A stretch of DNA of 64,000 bases. It comes from Gilvimarinus sp. 2_MG-2023. Lineage in GTDB: Bacteria; Pseudomonadota; Gammaproteobacteria; Pseudomonadales; Cellvibrionaceae. The translations under genes and the position numbers were made by a program. The notes beneath the pieces were generated by a model that was not told where the DNA came from, ran no database searches, and saw only the letters and a program-made list of their open reading frames with translations. The stretch covers positions 5,986-69,985 of the forward strand of contig NZ_JAUOQM010000035.1 in assembly GCF_030547685.1 (NCBI RefSeq). The letters run 5' to 3'. This document shows positions 1-10,104 of this stretch, piece by piece (the stretch's first letter is position 1; every line of letters starts with the position of its first letter).

Positions 1-18
1 AGCATTCAGCATTCAGCA
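1..18. repeat. Short heptamer tandem repeat
   Basis: The heptamer AGCATTC occurs twice in tandem and is followed by AGCA, immediately next to the pth stop codon. Its left end is cut by the window edge, so its full length is unknown. A similar run of near-heptamers (ACGAATA twice, then ACGAAAA) lies at 23957-23977. Confidence 0.4.
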
Positions 19-600
19 CTATTTCGTATGCAACTGATGCATCGCCTGATTCCATTCACCTTTTACCGCTAGGGGTAGAGTTTTGATGGCTTTGTCGATG
101 CTGTCGTCGATCAGTTGTTGCTCGTCGCGTCCGGCGCGTTTGAGTACATGGCCCGTGACTTTTGAGGCGTGGCCGGGGTGGCCGATGCCAATGCGCAAGC
201 GGGCAAAGTTTTTGTTGTTGCCAAGGCAGGCAATAGTGTCGCGCAGGCCGTTGTGGCCGCCGTGGCCGCCGCCGATTTTTAAGCGGGCGATACCGGGATC
301 GAGGTCGAGCTCGTCGTGAGCGACTAAAATGGCTTCAGGGTCAATTTTATAAAACTGCGCTAGGGCACCAATGGCCTGGCCGCTGCGGTTCATAAAAGTG
401 GTTGGTATTAGCAGGTGAACCTGGCGGTTGCCGAGCAAAATGCGTGCAGTATCGCCAAAGAACTTTTTTTCCGGAGAGAGGCTGGTGCCCGCCTGGCGAG
501 CCAGTTCGGACACCAAGTCGGCGCCGGCGTTATGGCGGGTTCGGTCGTACTCGGCTCCGGGGTTGCCGAGGCCTACGATAAGTTGAACCGGTGTATCCAT
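19..600 (-). CDS. pth: Peptidyl-tRNA hydrolase
   Basis: Pth cleaves the ester bond of peptidyl-tRNAs released by stalled ribosomes and recycles the tRNA in the cytoplasm. The 193-residue product has the usual family length. It opens with the family motif [17 protein letters not shown], which carries the catalytic His, and has FMNRSG and the HDELDLDPG segment with the conserved Asp. It is the last gene of a leftward block headed by lolB and ispE and follows rplY by 32 bp. The rplY-pth order is standard in gammaproteobacteria. The start is the ATG at 600; the stop is TAG. Confidence 0.97.
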   Translation of the reverse strand: MDTPVQLIVGLGNPGAEYDRTRHNAGADLVSELARQAGTSLSPEKKFFGDTARILLGNRQVHLLIPTTFMNRSGQAIGALAQFYKIDPEAILVAHDELDLDPGIARLKIGGGHGGHNGLRDTIACLGNNKNFARLRIGIGHPGHASKVTGHVLKRAGRDEQQLIDDSIDKAIKTLPLAVKGEWNQAMHQLHTK

Positions 601-632
601 AACGCCGCGCCTACAGGGTCAGGGCCAGCAGC

Positions 633-1274
633 TTATTCGCTGTCGCCTTCGCCTTCTGCTTCGCTAGATTCAGCGTCGTCTTCGCTCATGCCTTTAGGCT
701 TGTTCACGGTAACAACTGGCTGGTCGTGATCTGAACCGTGTGACAGTTCAACCGAGACAACACCTTTGGGCAGGTTCAGGTCAGAGATGTGAACAACCTG
801 ACCCAGCTCAACGTCGGTCAGGTCCACTTCAATGAACTCTGGCAGGTCAGCAGGTAGACAGCTAATTTCTAACTGAACCATATTGTGAACGATTTTACCG
901 CCTTGCATCTTAACGCCTTTACACGCTTCTTCGTTTAAGAAGTGCAGAGGTACGCTGGTGTTCAGCTTTTTGGTTTTTGATACACGCATAAAATCAACGT
1001 GGAACAAAATTGGCTTGGCGGGGTGACGCTGCAAGTCTTTCAGGATAACGTCTTCGGCTTTATCATCAATTTCCAAAGAGATGATGTGCGAGTAAAACGC
1101 TTCGTTTTCCAGCTGCTTGAGCAGGTCTTTTTGGTTCAGGGTAATGCTAACAGGCTTTTTCTTACCACCGTAAACGATAGCAGGTACTTCGCCAGCCAGA
1201 CGACGCAGGCGGCGGCTCGCACCTTTCCCTTTGTCTTCGCGGCTCTTTGCAATAATGACAAAATCTTCACTCAT
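633..1274 (-). CDS. rplY: 50S ribosomal protein L25/general stress protein Ctc
   Basis: The 213-residue product is a long (Ctc/TL5-type) L25 that binds 5S rRNA in the large subunit. The N-terminal L25 domain reads MSEDFVIIAKSREDKGKGAS and includes the IVYGGKKKP strand. A C-terminal TL5 beta domain follows and the protein ends in a very acidic tail (DDAESSEAEGEGDSE). I chose the ATG at 1274 because AGAGGAA lies seven bases upstream; the open frame extends to 1325 but has no such site. It lies between prs and pth, as usual. Confidence 0.95.
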   Translation of the reverse strand: MSEDFVIIAKSREDKGKGASRRLRRLAGEVPAIVYGGKKKPVSITLNQKDLLKQLENEAFYSHIISLEIDDKAEDVILKDLQRHPAKPILFHVDFMRVSKTKKLNTSVPLHFLNEEACKGVKMQGGKIVHNMVQLEISCLPADLPEFIEVDLTDVELGQVVHISDLNLPKGVVSVELSHGSDHDQPVVTVNKPKGMSEDDAESSEAEGEGDSE

Positions 1275-1376
1275 TGTGAATTTCCTCTGTGTAAACCATA
1301 CAGGTCCGCGACCAGAACACTGCATGGGGTTGTTAACACTGCAACCCTATGTTGCAGCGGTAATCTGAGCCTCCGC

Positions 1377-2318
1377 TTAGCGGAACATCGCGCTCAGTGA
1401 TTCCTCATTGCTTAGGCGGCGCACCGCTTCGGCTAACATTCTCGACAGGGTCAACACGCGCACGCGGCCGCAGTTTGACGCCTCTTGGCTCAGGGGGATG
1501 GAGTCGGTAATCACCAGCTCATCCAACACTGAGTTGTTTAAATTTTCAATTGCTTTGCCGGACAACACAGGGTGGGTGGCGTAGGCCACAACCTTTTTTG
1601 CACCTTGTTTTTTCAGTGCAGCGGCGGCATTACACAGTGTGCCTGCGGTATCGACCATGTCGTCCACCAGCAAGCAGGTACGCCCGTCAATCTCACCGAT
1701 GATGTTCATCACCTCGGCGACGTTGGCCGAAGGGCGGCGCTTATCGATAATCGCTAAATCGGCGCCTAGTTGCTTGGCCACCGCACGGGCGCGAACAACG
1801 CCGCCGATGTCGGGTGATACCACCACCAAGTCTTCAAATTTTTGCGCTTCGATGTCTTCCAGTAACACCGGAGAGCCGTAGACGTTGTCTACCGGTACAT
1901 CGAAGAAACCCTGAATTTGCTCTGCGTGCAAATCGACTGTCAGTAAGCGGTCGATGCCGGCGCCTACCATCATGTCGGCCACGACTTTGGCGGTAATGGG
2001 TACGCGGGCCGAGCGCACACGGCGATCTTGGCGGGCGTAACCGAAGTAGGGCACCACAGCGGTAATACGGCCGGCCGAGGCGCGTCGCAGCGCATCAACC
2101 ATTACGATCAACTCAATCAAGTTGTCGTTGGTGGGGGCGCAAGTGGGTTGAACCACAAATACGTCGCGACCACGAACATTAACATTGAGCTCTACCGCGA
2201 CCTCGCCGTCGCTGAACTGGGAGACGGAAACGTCGCCCAGCGTCATGCCCAGATGATCGACAACTTTTTGCGCGAGCGCTGGGTTGGCATTGCCGGTAAA
2301 GACCATTAAGTCCGTCAC
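1377..2318 (-). CDS. prs: Ribose-phosphate pyrophosphokinase
   Basis: Prs makes PRPP from ribose 5-phosphate and ATP for purine, pyrimidine, histidine, tryptophan and NAD synthesis. The 313-residue protein matches class I enzymes. It has the N-terminal [15 protein letters not shown] segment, FSDGE, the flexible-loop region YARQDRR, and the PRPP-binding motif with [12 protein letters not shown] (two Asp residues). It lies downstream of tRNA-Gln and a terminator hairpin at 2378-2403, so it probably has its own promoter there. Confidence 0.97.
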   Translation of the reverse strand: MTDLMVFTGNANPALAQKVVDHLGMTLGDVSVSQFSDGEVAVELNVNVRGRDVFVVQPTCAPTNDNLIELIVMVDALRRASAGRITAVVPYFGYARQDRRVRSARVPITAKVVADMMVGAGIDRLLTVDLHAEQIQGFFDVPVDNVYGSPVLLEDIEAQKFEDLVVVSPDIGGVVRARAVAKQLGADLAIIDKRRPSANVAEVMNIIGEIDGRTCLLVDDMVDTAGTLCNAAAALKKQGAKKVVAYATHPVLSGKAIENLNNSVLDELVITDSIPLSQEASNCGRVRVLTLSRMLAEAVRRLSNEESLSAMFR

Positions 2319-2377
2319 GTCAGGTACCCTTCTGTTTGTTAGTGTTCTTTTTTATCTGCAATAGGCAAATAAAACAA

Positions 2378-2403
2378 CAGCACTGTGCCTGCGCACAGTG
2401 CTG
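2378..2403 (-). terminator. Terminator hairpin after tRNA-Gln
   Basis: An 11-bp perfect stem with a 4-nt loop (AGCACTGTGC paired with GCACAGTGCT, plus one outer C-G pair) is followed on the minus strand by the T-rich run GTTGTTTTATTTG. It would end the leftward transcript carrying tRNA-Gln before prs. The 130 bp between it and the tRNA are G-rich with no open frame I can support. Confidence 0.7.
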
Positions 2404-2535
2404 CTATGATAACCCGGCGCTTAGGCCAGAGCGAAATCGTGGAGGGGAGTCCTCTGTTCGGAGGAGGGCCCTCAACGCGGAGGTTAATCCTTAAGCTCTA
2501 GCGGAGCAAGCTAATCGTCGGGGTACCGAGGAATA

Positions 2536-2610
2536 TGGCTGGGGTGGAAGGATTCGAACCTTCGCATGACGGGATCAAAACCCGCTGCCTTACCGCTTGG
2601 CTACACCCCA
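2536..2610 (-). tRNA. glnX-like: tRNA-Gln (anticodon TTG)
   Basis: Read on the minus strand, the gene begins TGGGGTG, whose acceptor stem pairs with CACCCCA. It has a D arm around TAGCCAAGCGGTAAGGCA and the anticodon loop TTTTGAT with anticodon TTG. The T arm carries GGTTCGAATCC, then comes discriminator G and an encoded CCA. The length is 75 nt. A single tRNA-Gln between ispE and prs is a common gammaproteobacterial arrangement. Confidence 0.97.
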
Positions 2611-2617
2611 GTAGTGC

Positions 2618-3481
2618 TTAATCAGGAATGAGTTCGTTCAGTGGTGAGTGCGAAATGCCTTGGGCGACAAATCCGGGCAAGGTGTCCGGTGCTTGTGCCA
2701 AGACCGCTCGGGCCTCTTTCTCACTGTCGAACGGAGCAAACACACAAGCTCCTGTTCCTGTCATTCTCGCATCTTCGTTGAATTTCTTCAACCAAATCAG
2801 TGCGTTATCCACGTTGGGATACAGCTTTCTGACGAGAGGTTCACAGTCGTTTCGTGTGGCCCTCTGCGAGAAGGCCGCTACTTTAATGGGGCGGGTGTCT
2901 CTTGTCAAATCTTTATGTGAAAAAATTGTGGCAGTGCTTACATGACAGTCAGGTTGGATAACGGTAAACCATTTTGGCGGCAAATCCACCGCCATCAGTT
3001 GCTCACCGATGCCTTCGGCCCAAGCGGTGCGGCCATTAATAAACACGGGTACGTCGGCACCAAGCTTGAGCCCCAGTTGCATTAAGACGTTTTTGCTCAG
3101 TCCCAAGCCCCATAAATGGTTGAGGCCAACTAAAGTGGTGGCAGCATCACTACTGCCGCCGCCAATACCACCGCCCATGGGCAGTACTTTGTTTAACTCG
3201 ATATGAGCCCCTAAGTTTAACGGAGGGGAGGTTGAATTTTGCGCGGCTTCTTGCAGGGCGAGGGCGGCGCGCAAAATTAAATTGTCGCTGTCGGCCACGC
3301 CTTTGAGGTTGCTCTTTAGGTTTACCCTGTTCTGGTCGGTGCGGGTAAACGTTAAGGTGTCGCCGACATCCAATAACTGAAACAGCGTTTGCAGCTGGTG
3401 GTAGCCATCGGCTCGCTGTCCGGTTATATGTAAAAACACATTGAGTTTAGCCGGAGCCAGCAAAGTGAGGGAATCAATCAA
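2618..3481 (-). CDS. ispE: 4-diphosphocytidyl-2-C-methyl-D-erythritol kinase
   Basis: IspE phosphorylates CDP-methylerythritol in the MEP isoprenoid pathway. The 287-residue protein is a GHMP kinase. It has the N-terminal [24 protein letters not shown] with the substrate Lys, the glycine-rich ATP loop [17 protein letters not shown], and a C-terminal GTGACVFA motif. Its start overlaps the end of lolB by eight bases, so the two are translationally linked. tRNA-Gln follows directly. Confidence 0.97.
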   Translation of the reverse strand: MIDSLTLLAPAKLNVFLHITGQRADGYHQLQTLFQLLDVGDTLTFTRTDQNRVNLKSNLKGVADSDNLILRAALALQEAAQNSTSPPLNLGAHIELNKVLPMGGGIGGGSSDAATTLVGLNHLWGLGLSKNVLMQLGLKLGADVPVFINGRTAWAEGIGEQLMAVDLPPKWFTVIQPDCHVSTATIFSHKDLTRDTRPIKVAAFSQRATRNDCEPLVRKLYPNVDNALIWLKKFNEDARMTGTGACVFAPFDSEKEARAVLAQAPDTLPGFVAQGISHSPLNELIPD

Positions 3482-4157
3482 GGCCGGGATTCCACTGGTG
3501 AATGGATAGCACTAGCCGAACATCCATTTGAGTGTCGGCCGAGTCGTTGCCGATGGGGGCTTGCTCGGTTTGAATCTTGTCCGCTCGCACATAGCCCGGC
3601 AGTACAAAGCCGTCGACCCATTGGTGGCGCTTGAAACTTAAACGCCAGCCCGACTGTTCAAAACTGCTCAATAAGCCTTCGGGGGTGTAGGTTAATTCTG
3701 TGCGGGGAGTGTCGGGCGCTGGAATACCTTTTACCCAATCACTGAGCAGAGATACCGGTAGTTGCCAGCCGGTGGCTTGATAAAGCAAAGACTCAACGTC
3801 GCGGGCTACCAACTCGGGCTCACCGGCTTGCTTTAGGCTGACTTGCTGGGCGTTGCCCTCAATAACGATTCGGCCGCGCCCCAGGGGGCCGGACAGCGAG
3901 AGATTGACATCGGTCTTCGATTGGCGCCAGCTGAGCCGCGCCGAGCCATTGTCGTCGGGTAGGCGGATACCAAGTTTGCCCTGCAGTTGCCAGTCGTGCA
4001 GTTGAGCGAGGCGCTGGCGCTGATGTTCGGCGTCGTCCACCTGCGGCTTGGGGGGCGTCGGGGCGCAGTGCGTTAAACACAATAAGAACGCGATGATCAG
4101 TGTCAGCCGCCCCAGCTTTGAGTTGGGGCTCACGCCACAAGCGGGAGTAAACTTCAT
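3474..4157 (-). CDS. lolB: Outer-membrane lipoprotein receptor LolB
   Basis: LolB accepts lipoproteins from LolA and inserts them into the outer membrane. The 227-residue product has an N-terminal hydrophobic segment ending in a lipobox (CLTHC, Cys near residue 31). The LolB beta-barrel follows, with [28 protein letters not shown] and a [12 protein letters not shown] segment. The lolB-ispE order is typical. It follows the TPR lipoprotein gene by only seven bases and is probably cotranscribed with it. Confidence 0.93.
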   Translation of the reverse strand: MKFTPACGVSPNSKLGRLTLIIAFLLCLTHCAPTPPKPQVDDAEHQRQRLAQLHDWQLQGKLGIRLPDDNGSARLSWRQSKTDVNLSLSGPLGRGRIVIEGNAQQVSLKQAGEPELVARDVESLLYQATGWQLPVSLLSDWVKGIPAPDTPRTELTYTPEGLLSSFEQSGWRLSFKRHQWVDGFVLPGYVRADKIQTEQAPIGNDSADTQMDVRLVLSIHQWNPGLD

Positions 4158-4164
4158 GGACTAT

Positions 4165-5916
4165 TTATTCCGCCGTCAGGGGGCTTAGCGCTTCAAGCGG
4201 CACTTGCAAGCGCTTGAGTGTGTCCAGAACATATGAGCTATCGGGGTTAAGGTTTAGCCCACGGCTCCAAACACTTTTGGCCTCTTCTTGTTGGTTATTG
4301 GCCCACAGTGCCTCACCTAAATGAGCCGCTATCTCTGGGTCGGGAAAGATATTCATCGCTTTGCGCAGGTAGCGAATGGCGATGTCGAGATTGCCTAAGC
4401 GAAAGTGTACCCAGCCTAGGCTGTCGATGGTGGCAGCGTCGTTGGGCTGCAGCACCAGCGCCTGTTTAATCAGCTCGTAAGCTTCGCTGTAGCGATCGGT
4501 GTTTTCGGTCAAGATATAACCCAAGGCATTGAGCGCCATGGCGTTGTTGGGGTCGTAATCAATGATGGTCCGTAGATCTTGCTCGGCCATGGGCATATTG
4601 CCCAGTTGCTGGTGCAACATAGAGCGAGAGTACAACAGCGAAGCGTTTTCCGGCTCGGCTGCCAGCGCGGTATTGAGTACCTCTAGCGCTTGCTCGGGCT
4701 GCTCGGCGCCCACTAGGCGCTGGCTATAAACCAGAGTGAGTTGGTCGCGCTCCTCGCCGGATAGGTAATTCAAGGTGCGCTCATAATAGTTGGAGGCGCT
4801 GGCGGCTTGCTCTTGAGTTAAGTAAATCGCAAAAATTTGGGCATTGGCCGCCAAGTATTCTTCACCCGGTGCAATCTTTTGGTAGTGCTTGAGCGCGTCT
4901 TCAGGCTTATCGCGTGATTCGGCCAGTTTGCCCAGAAAAAAGTGGGCGGCATCGGTGTTATGATTCAACTCAATCAGAGTGTGGTAGTTGTGCTCGGCGG
5001 TGAGTAGGTCGCCGCGTTGCTCGGCCACCAGTGCCAGCGCCCGTACCATATCGGCATCTCGCGGGTTGTCGTCCACCAAATGCTGAAATTCCCGCTGGGC
5101 CGCTTCGATATCGCTCATGGTCAGTAGGCGTGCGAACTGCAGGCGCAAACGGGTGCTGTCGGGCTCTTCTGTTAGTTTGTTTTCCACTAGGGTTAAGGCT
5201 TTGTCGGTTTGCTCTAGCTGGTGCAGTAATCCCGTGACCAGAACCAAGGCGTGGGTGTTGTCGGGCTCCAGCGTTAGGGCTTGTTGGGCTAGCTCCAGGG
5301 CTTGTTCGGGTTGGTCTTGCTGCTGCAATAACAGGCCGGTGCCAATCAGTAGGGCCGCGTTGTCGGGTTGTTGTGTCAGCAGGTTTTGATACTGCTCCAG
5401 CAATTGTTCGCGTTGGGTGTCGGTTACTTGCTGGGCGTTGGCGGCAATGCTCTGGTAGAGGCTGCCACTGTTGCGTGTTGTGCCAAGCTTGGTGCTGTTA
5501 AAGGCTTCCATCAACCGGTCGGCTTCAATCAGCGATATAATGGCCGAGGCCTGAGCGTCTTGGTTGTCGGGTGAGGAGCCGGCCCAAATCTGCGCGGTGC
5601 GCAAAGTGGCTTCTTTTTCCCCTAGGTAGCGAGCAATGCGGTAGGCGCGTTCGGCCACCTGCGGGTCGCCGGTTTGTTCGGCTTGCTGGGCGTAATTGGC
5701 CAGTGCCACATCGAGGCGGCCGCGGCTGCCGGCGATTTCGGCACTCAGCAGTGCGTAGAAGGTATCACTGGTGAAAGGGCGCGCGGGTAATTCAGGTGGA
5801 GCCACGGGCTCCACCTCGGCAACGACAGGCGTGGCCTGGGGCTCTATGGGCTGCTGGGCACAGCTAATTAAAGTGGCCGCGAATATAACAACGCCAGCCT
5901 GTAAAAGTGCTTTCAT
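4165..5916 (-). CDS. TPR-repeat lipoprotein
   Basis: The 583-residue protein has a signal peptide with lipobox ISCAQ (Cys at residue 19) and then a long run of tetratricopeptide repeats through the whole chain, for example NPNNAMALNALGYIL and LQPNDAATIDSLGWVHFRLG. It is predicted to be a periplasm-facing scaffold anchored in a membrane. The partner is not visible. The family regularly precedes lolB in Pseudomonas-like genomes. It is divergent from hemA, with a 130-bp shared upstream region. Confidence 0.85.
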   Translation of the reverse strand: MKALLQAGVVIFAATLISCAQQPIEPQATPVVAEVEPVAPPELPARPFTSDTFYALLSAEIAGSRGRLDVALANYAQQAEQTGDPQVAERAYRIARYLGEKEATLRTAQIWAGSSPDNQDAQASAIISLIEADRLMEAFNSTKLGTTRNSGSLYQSIAANAQQVTDTQREQLLEQYQNLLTQQPDNAALLIGTGLLLQQQDQPEQALELAQQALTLEPDNTHALVLVTGLLHQLEQTDKALTLVENKLTEEPDSTRLRLQFARLLTMSDIEAAQREFQHLVDDNPRDADMVRALALVAEQRGDLLTAEHNYHTLIELNHNTDAAHFFLGKLAESRDKPEDALKHYQKIAPGEEYLAANAQIFAIYLTQEQAASASNYYERTLNYLSGEERDQLTLVYSQRLVGAEQPEQALEVLNTALAAEPENASLLYSRSMLHQQLGNMPMAEQDLRTIIDYDPNNAMALNALGYILTENTDRYSEAYELIKQALVLQPNDAATIDSLGWVHFRLGNLDIAIRYLRKAMNIFPDPEIAAHLGEALWANNQQEEAKSVWSRGLNLNPDSSYVLDTLKRLQVPLEALSPLTAE

Positions 5917-6046
5917 TTTGCCATCCTAAATCGGGTACCGAGCAAAGAACCTGTTATTGCCGGGCGGACACTGTAAAATGCCACTTGTCAGCGGCCTTGG
6001 CTAGCTGGACAATGGCGCCCCTATTTCGGTACAAGTACTTTCTTGC

Positions 6047-7324
6047 ATGACATTATTGGCTTTTGGGATCAATCATACAACCGCTCCTCTCGCAATTCGA
6101 GAGCGGGTGGCGTTTGCCCCCAATGTCATGATCGATGCCCTGCGCGGCGCACAAGGCCAAACCGGTGCCCGTGAAGCGGCCATATTATCTACTTGTAATC
6201 GCACCGAAATCTATCTGGAGTCCGAGCAGCAAGCCGAAGCGATTCTGACCTGGCTGCAGGAACACTCAGCAGTCTGCCAAGATGAGTTAAACCGCTGCCA
6301 CTATCTTTACCGGGGAGATGAAGCGCTGCGCCACATGATGAAAGTTGCCGGCGGGCTTGATTCGCTGGTGTTGGGTGAGCCGCAAATATTGGGGCAAATG
6401 AAATCCGCTTATGCCATGGCCCGAGAAGCCGGTACCGTCGGGGCATCTCTGCATGGGGCTTTTCAGCAGGTCTTTGCCGTGGCCAAGCAGGTGCGCAGCC
6501 AGACCGGCATTGGCGAGAACCCTGTCTCGGTGGCCTATACTGCGGTGACCTTAGCCCAGCAAATATTTTCCGATTTAAAGCAAGATACCGCGCTTTTGAT
6601 CGGTGCCGGCGAAACCATAGAGCTAGTGGCCCAGCATCTCAGTGAACAGGGTATTGATCACCTGATTGTTGCTAACCGTACTCTGGATCGCGCACAAGCG
6701 TTGGCCGGTCGCTATGGTGGTGAGGCTATCTTGTTGTCGGAAATCCCTGAGTATTTACAGCGGGCCGATATAGTGATTTCTTCCACTGCCAGCCAATTAC
6801 CGCTACTGGGCAAAGGCGCGGTAGAGTCGGCGCTGAAAGTGCGCAAGCACAAGCCCATGTTTATGCTGGATATTGCGGTACCGCGCGATATTGAGGCCGA
6901 GGTCGGCGATTTAGCCGATGTTTATTTGTACACGGTGGACGATTTACAGGTCGTAATTGATCAAAACCGCAAAAGCCGCGAAGAGGCGGCCGATCGAGCC
7001 CTCGGTATTATCGAAAACGGTGTGCAAAGTTATAAACGCGAGCAGCGCGCTCTCGATGCGGTGGATACCATACGTGCCTATCGCAATAAGGCAGAGCAAT
7101 TGCGCGAACAAGAGTTGCAAAAAGCACTCAATCAGTTGCGTGCCGGAGCCGATCCCGACAAAGTGGCCAGCCAGTTGGCTCGCAACTTAACCAATAAATT
7201 ATTACATGCACCGACCACCGCATTGCGCGAGGCCAGTGCAAAAGGCGAATACGACACTCTGCGTTTGGCGCACGATCTGTTTGCCATCACCCAAGATGAT
7301 ATTGAACGCAGCGAGAAAGAATGA
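6047..7324 (+). CDS. hemA: Glutamyl-tRNA reductase
   Basis: HemA reduces glutamyl-tRNA to glutamate-1-semialdehyde, the first step of C5 tetrapyrrole synthesis. The 425-residue protein begins [21 protein letters not shown] and carries the catalytic-Cys motif [11 protein letters not shown] (Cys near residue 50). It also has [12 protein letters not shown], an NADPH-binding [16 protein letters not shown] segment and a C-terminal dimerisation helix. It overlaps prfA by the ATGA at 7321-7324. hemA-prfA-prmC is a conserved operon. Confidence 0.97.
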   Translation: MTLLAFGINHTTAPLAIRERVAFAPNVMIDALRGAQGQTGAREAAILSTCNRTEIYLESEQQAEAILTWLQEHSAVCQDELNRCHYLYRGDEALRHMMKVAGGLDSLVLGEPQILGQMKSAYAMAREAGTVGASLHGAFQQVFAVAKQVRSQTGIGENPVSVAYTAVTLAQQIFSDLKQDTALLIGAGETIELVAQHLSEQGIDHLIVANRTLDRAQALAGRYGGEAILLSEIPEYLQRADIVISSTASQLPLLGKGAVESALKVRKHKPMFMLDIAVPRDIEAEVGDLADVYLYTVDDLQVVIDQNRKSREEAADRALGIIENGVQSYKREQRALDAVDTIRAYRNKAEQLREQELQKALNQLRAGADPDKVASQLARNLTNKLLHAPTTALREASAKGEYDTLRLAHDLFAITQDDIERSEKE

Positions 7325-8403
7325 AAGCTTCTATTGTAGAAAAACTCGACAAACTCAGTGAGCGCAACGAAGAAGTTAGCGCTCTGTTGTCCGACGGCGA
7401 TGTGATAAGCAATCAAGACAAATTCCGCGAACTGTCGAAAGAGTACGCCGAACTGGAGCCTGTGATGGTTGCGTTCAATCGCTATCGCACGGTACTAGAA
7501 GATATAGAAGAAGCGCGCTCCATGCTCGATGAGGGCGACGCCGATCTGCGCGAAATGGCGCGCGAAGAAATAGACAGCGGCGAAGAAGAGAAAGCAACAC
7601 TGGAAACCGAGCTGCAAAAGCTGTTACTACCCAAAGACCCCAACGACGATAAAAACGTCTTTTTGGAAATTAGGGCAGGTACCGGTGGCGATGAGGCGGC
7701 TATTTTCTCTGGCGATTTATTCCGCATGTACTCGCGTTACTGTGAACAGGTTGGCTGGAAAATTGAAGTGCTGAGTGAAAATGCCGGTGAACACGGTGGG
7801 TACAAAGAATTGATTACCCGTATTAGCGGCACCAACGTGTACTCACAGCTTAAATTTGAATCTGGTGCACACCGGGTGCAGCGCGTGCCCGAGACCGAAT
7901 CCCAGGGGCGGATTCATACCTCCGCCTGCACCGTCGCGGTTATGCCAGAGGCCGACGAGCTGGAAGAGGTGAATATCAATAAAAACGATATTCGTGTCGA
8001 TACCTTTCGCGCCTCGGGCGCCGGTGGTCAGCACGTCAACAAAACCGACTCGGCCATTCGCATTACCCATATTCCCAGTGGCGTGGTGGTGGAGTGTCAA
8101 GATGAGCGCTCGCAACACAAAAACCGCGCCCGCGCCATGTCTTTGCTAGCGGCCAAATTAAAAAGCTCACAGGAAGAGTCGGCCGCCGCCAGTATTGCCG
8201 AAGAGCGCCGCTCGCTGGTGGGCAGTGGCGATCGCTCCGAGCGTATTCGTACGTACAATTACCCGCAGGGCCGGGTGACCGATCACCGTATTAACTTAAC
8301 CCTCTATAAGCTGGATGAGGTTATGCAAGGCGCACTGGGCGAAGTGGTCGGGCCGCTCACCCAAGAGTATCAAGCTGACCAGCTGGCAGCTCTGGCCGAC
8401 TGA
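7321..8403 (+). CDS. prfA: Peptide chain release factor 1
   Basis: RF1 reads UAA and UAG and triggers peptide release. The 360-residue product has the GGQ catalytic loop ([14 protein letters not shown]) and the family-typical [10 protein letters not shown] and [18 protein letters not shown] segments. The recognition loop is PxT-type for RF1 as judged by overall family match. The start ATG overlaps the hemA stop by four bases. The glutamine of GGQ is methylated by the product of the next gene, prmC. Confidence 0.97.
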   Translation: MKASIVEKLDKLSERNEEVSALLSDGDVISNQDKFRELSKEYAELEPVMVAFNRYRTVLEDIEEARSMLDEGDADLREMAREEIDSGEEEKATLETELQKLLLPKDPNDDKNVFLEIRAGTGGDEAAIFSGDLFRMYSRYCEQVGWKIEVLSENAGEHGGYKELITRISGTNVYSQLKFESGAHRVQRVPETESQGRIHTSACTVAVMPEADELEEVNINKNDIRVDTFRASGAGGQHVNKTDSAIRITHIPSGVVVECQDERSQHKNRARAMSLLAAKLKSSQEESAAASIAEERRSLVGSGDRSERIRTYNYPQGRVTDHRINLTLYKLDEVMQGALGEVVGPLTQEYQADQLAALAD

Positions 8404-8406
8404 TTC

Positions 8407-9249
8407 GTGCGCATTGATCAAGCACTGCAACAAGCCACACAAGCGCTTACCAACAGCGACAGTGCGCGGCTCGATGCCGAGGTTTTATTGAGTGCGGTGC
8501 TCGATAAAAGCCGCACCTATTTTTATACTTGGCCCGAGCGCACACTGAACGATTCGGAACAACAAACCTTTAACGCTTTAATTAAACGTCGCGCCCTAGG
8601 TGAGCCAGTGGCTTTTCTTACCGGCACGCAAGAATTTTGGTCGCTGCCGCTTAAAACCCATTCGCAAACGTTAATCCCTCGGCCCGAAACGGAACTGCTG
8701 GTAGAGCAGGCGCTGGCATTAGGCATTGATGATGCCGCGCAGGTTCTCGACCTCGGCACCGGTACCGGTGCCATTGCCTTAGCGCTGGCCTCCGAGCGAC
8801 CCAGCTGGCAAATCAGCGCGGTGGATCGCATTGCCGACTCCGTTAATTTGGCGCGCGCCAATGCCCAGCATTTAAAACTGAACGTTACTATTTATCAGAG
8901 CAATTGGTTTGCCGCCGTGCCAAAACACGAACGTTTTGCGTTGATTGTCAGTAACCCGCCTTACATCGATGCGGAGGATGAGCATTTACAGCAGGGCGAT
9001 GTACGCTTTGAGCCGGCCTCGGCACTAGTGGCTGATGAAGCGGGCTTGGCCGACATTCGTCGCATCAGCGAGCAGGCTCTGGACTATTTAACACCGGCAG
9101 GCTATTTATTATTTGAGCACGGCTGGCAGCAAGCCGCCCTTGTGCGCAACTTGATGAACGATCTGGGTTACCAGCATGTACACAGTGTGCGCGACTTGGC
9201 GGGCATTGAGCGGGTAACGATCGGACAGCGAGAGGCGGTAACACCGTGA
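8407..9249 (+). CDS. prmC: Release factor glutamine methyltransferase
   Basis: PrmC methylates the GGQ glutamine of RF1 and RF2 using S-adenosylmethionine. The 280-residue protein has the SAM-binding VLDLGTGTGAIALALA motif and the substrate motif SNPPYID. The N-terminal helical domain includes EPVAFLTGTQEFW. It uses GTG at 8407, three bases after the prfA stop, so it is likely coupled. The stop TGA overlaps the moeB GTG. Confidence 0.96.
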   Translation: MRIDQALQQATQALTNSDSARLDAEVLLSAVLDKSRTYFYTWPERTLNDSEQQTFNALIKRRALGEPVAFLTGTQEFWSLPLKTHSQTLIPRPETELLVEQALALGIDDAAQVLDLGTGTGAIALALASERPSWQISAVDRIADSVNLARANAQHLKLNVTIYQSNWFAAVPKHERFALIVSNPPYIDAEDEHLQQGDVRFEPASALVADEAGLADIRRISEQALDYLTPAGYLLFEHGWQQAALVRNLMNDLGYQHVHSVRDLAGIERVTIGQREAVTP

Positions 9250-10010
9250 CAGAGTTAAACGATCAACAACTACTGCGCTACTCGCGGCAAATTATGCTGC
9301 CGCAAATGGATATTGCCGGCCAGCAGGCTTTGCTTGCCGCCACGGTGTTGGTTATGGGAGTGGGCGGCCTGGGTTCACCGGTGGCTTTGTATTTGGCCAG
9401 CGCCGGGGTAGGCCGTTTACTGTTGGTGGATGACGACAAAGTCGAGCTGTCTAACTTGCAACGTCAAATTGCCCATTCAACGGATGCCATTGATCAAACC
9501 AAGGTGGCATCGGCCGCTGAGAGTGTGCATAGGCTCAACCCCGATACGCAACTTGAGCTTATCGACCAGCGGCCCGATCGCGAACCATTAACAGCGTTGG
9601 TTGCGCGTGCGGATGTGGTGGTCGATTGCACCGATAACTTCACCACTCGCTTCTTGTTGAATGAATGCTGCGTTGCACAGGCAACGCCGCTGGTATCCGG
9701 GGCGGCCATTCGTTTAGAAGGGCAGGTCAGTGTGTTTGACTCTCGCCAAAGTGATGCCCCCTGTTACCGCTGTCTGTACCCACCGCAAGCCGATGAAAAC
9801 CTGAGTTGCTCGGCCAGCGGTGTACTGGCCCCTCTGGTGGGGGTGATTGGTTCGGTGCAAGCGGTCGAGACCATCAAATTGCTTACCGGTATCGGGGAAA
9901 CACTCGCCGGGCGAGTGCAGTTTTACGACGCATTAACCGGGCGCTGGCGCGAGATGCGTTTGCCGCGAGACCCCGAGTGCCCGGTTTGCTCTGAGCAATC
10001 GGGGCGATAG
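9246..10010 (+). CDS. moeB: Molybdopterin-synthase adenylyltransferase (MoeB/ThiF family)
   Basis: This E1-like enzyme adenylates the C terminus of MoaD. A ThiS role cannot be ruled out from sequence alone. The 254-residue protein has the nucleotide-binding VLVMGVGGLGSPVALYLASAGVG, VDDDKVELSNLQRQ with its Asp and Arg residues, CTDNFTTRFLLN, and two zinc CxxC pairs (CYRC and CPVC). It starts with GTG and overlaps prmC by four bases. The hemA-prfA-prmC-moeB order is common in gammaproteobacteria. Confidence 0.93.
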   Translation: MTELNDQQLLRYSRQIMLPQMDIAGQQALLAATVLVMGVGGLGSPVALYLASAGVGRLLLVDDDKVELSNLQRQIAHSTDAIDQTKVASAAESVHRLNPDTQLELIDQRPDREPLTALVARADVVVDCTDNFTTRFLLNECCVAQATPLVSGAAIRLEGQVSVFDSRQSDAPCYRCLYPPQADENLSCSASGVLAPLVGVIGSVQAVETIKLLTGIGETLAGRVQFYDALTGRWREMRLPRDPECPVCSEQSGR

Positions 10011-10104
10011 CGTCAGGTGCGGGCAGATTGAACACGAGTGAAAGCACGCTTGGCCGTTGGCTTTAAAAAAATATAAAAAGTTGAGAAAAGGAAAAGGAAT
10101 ATTT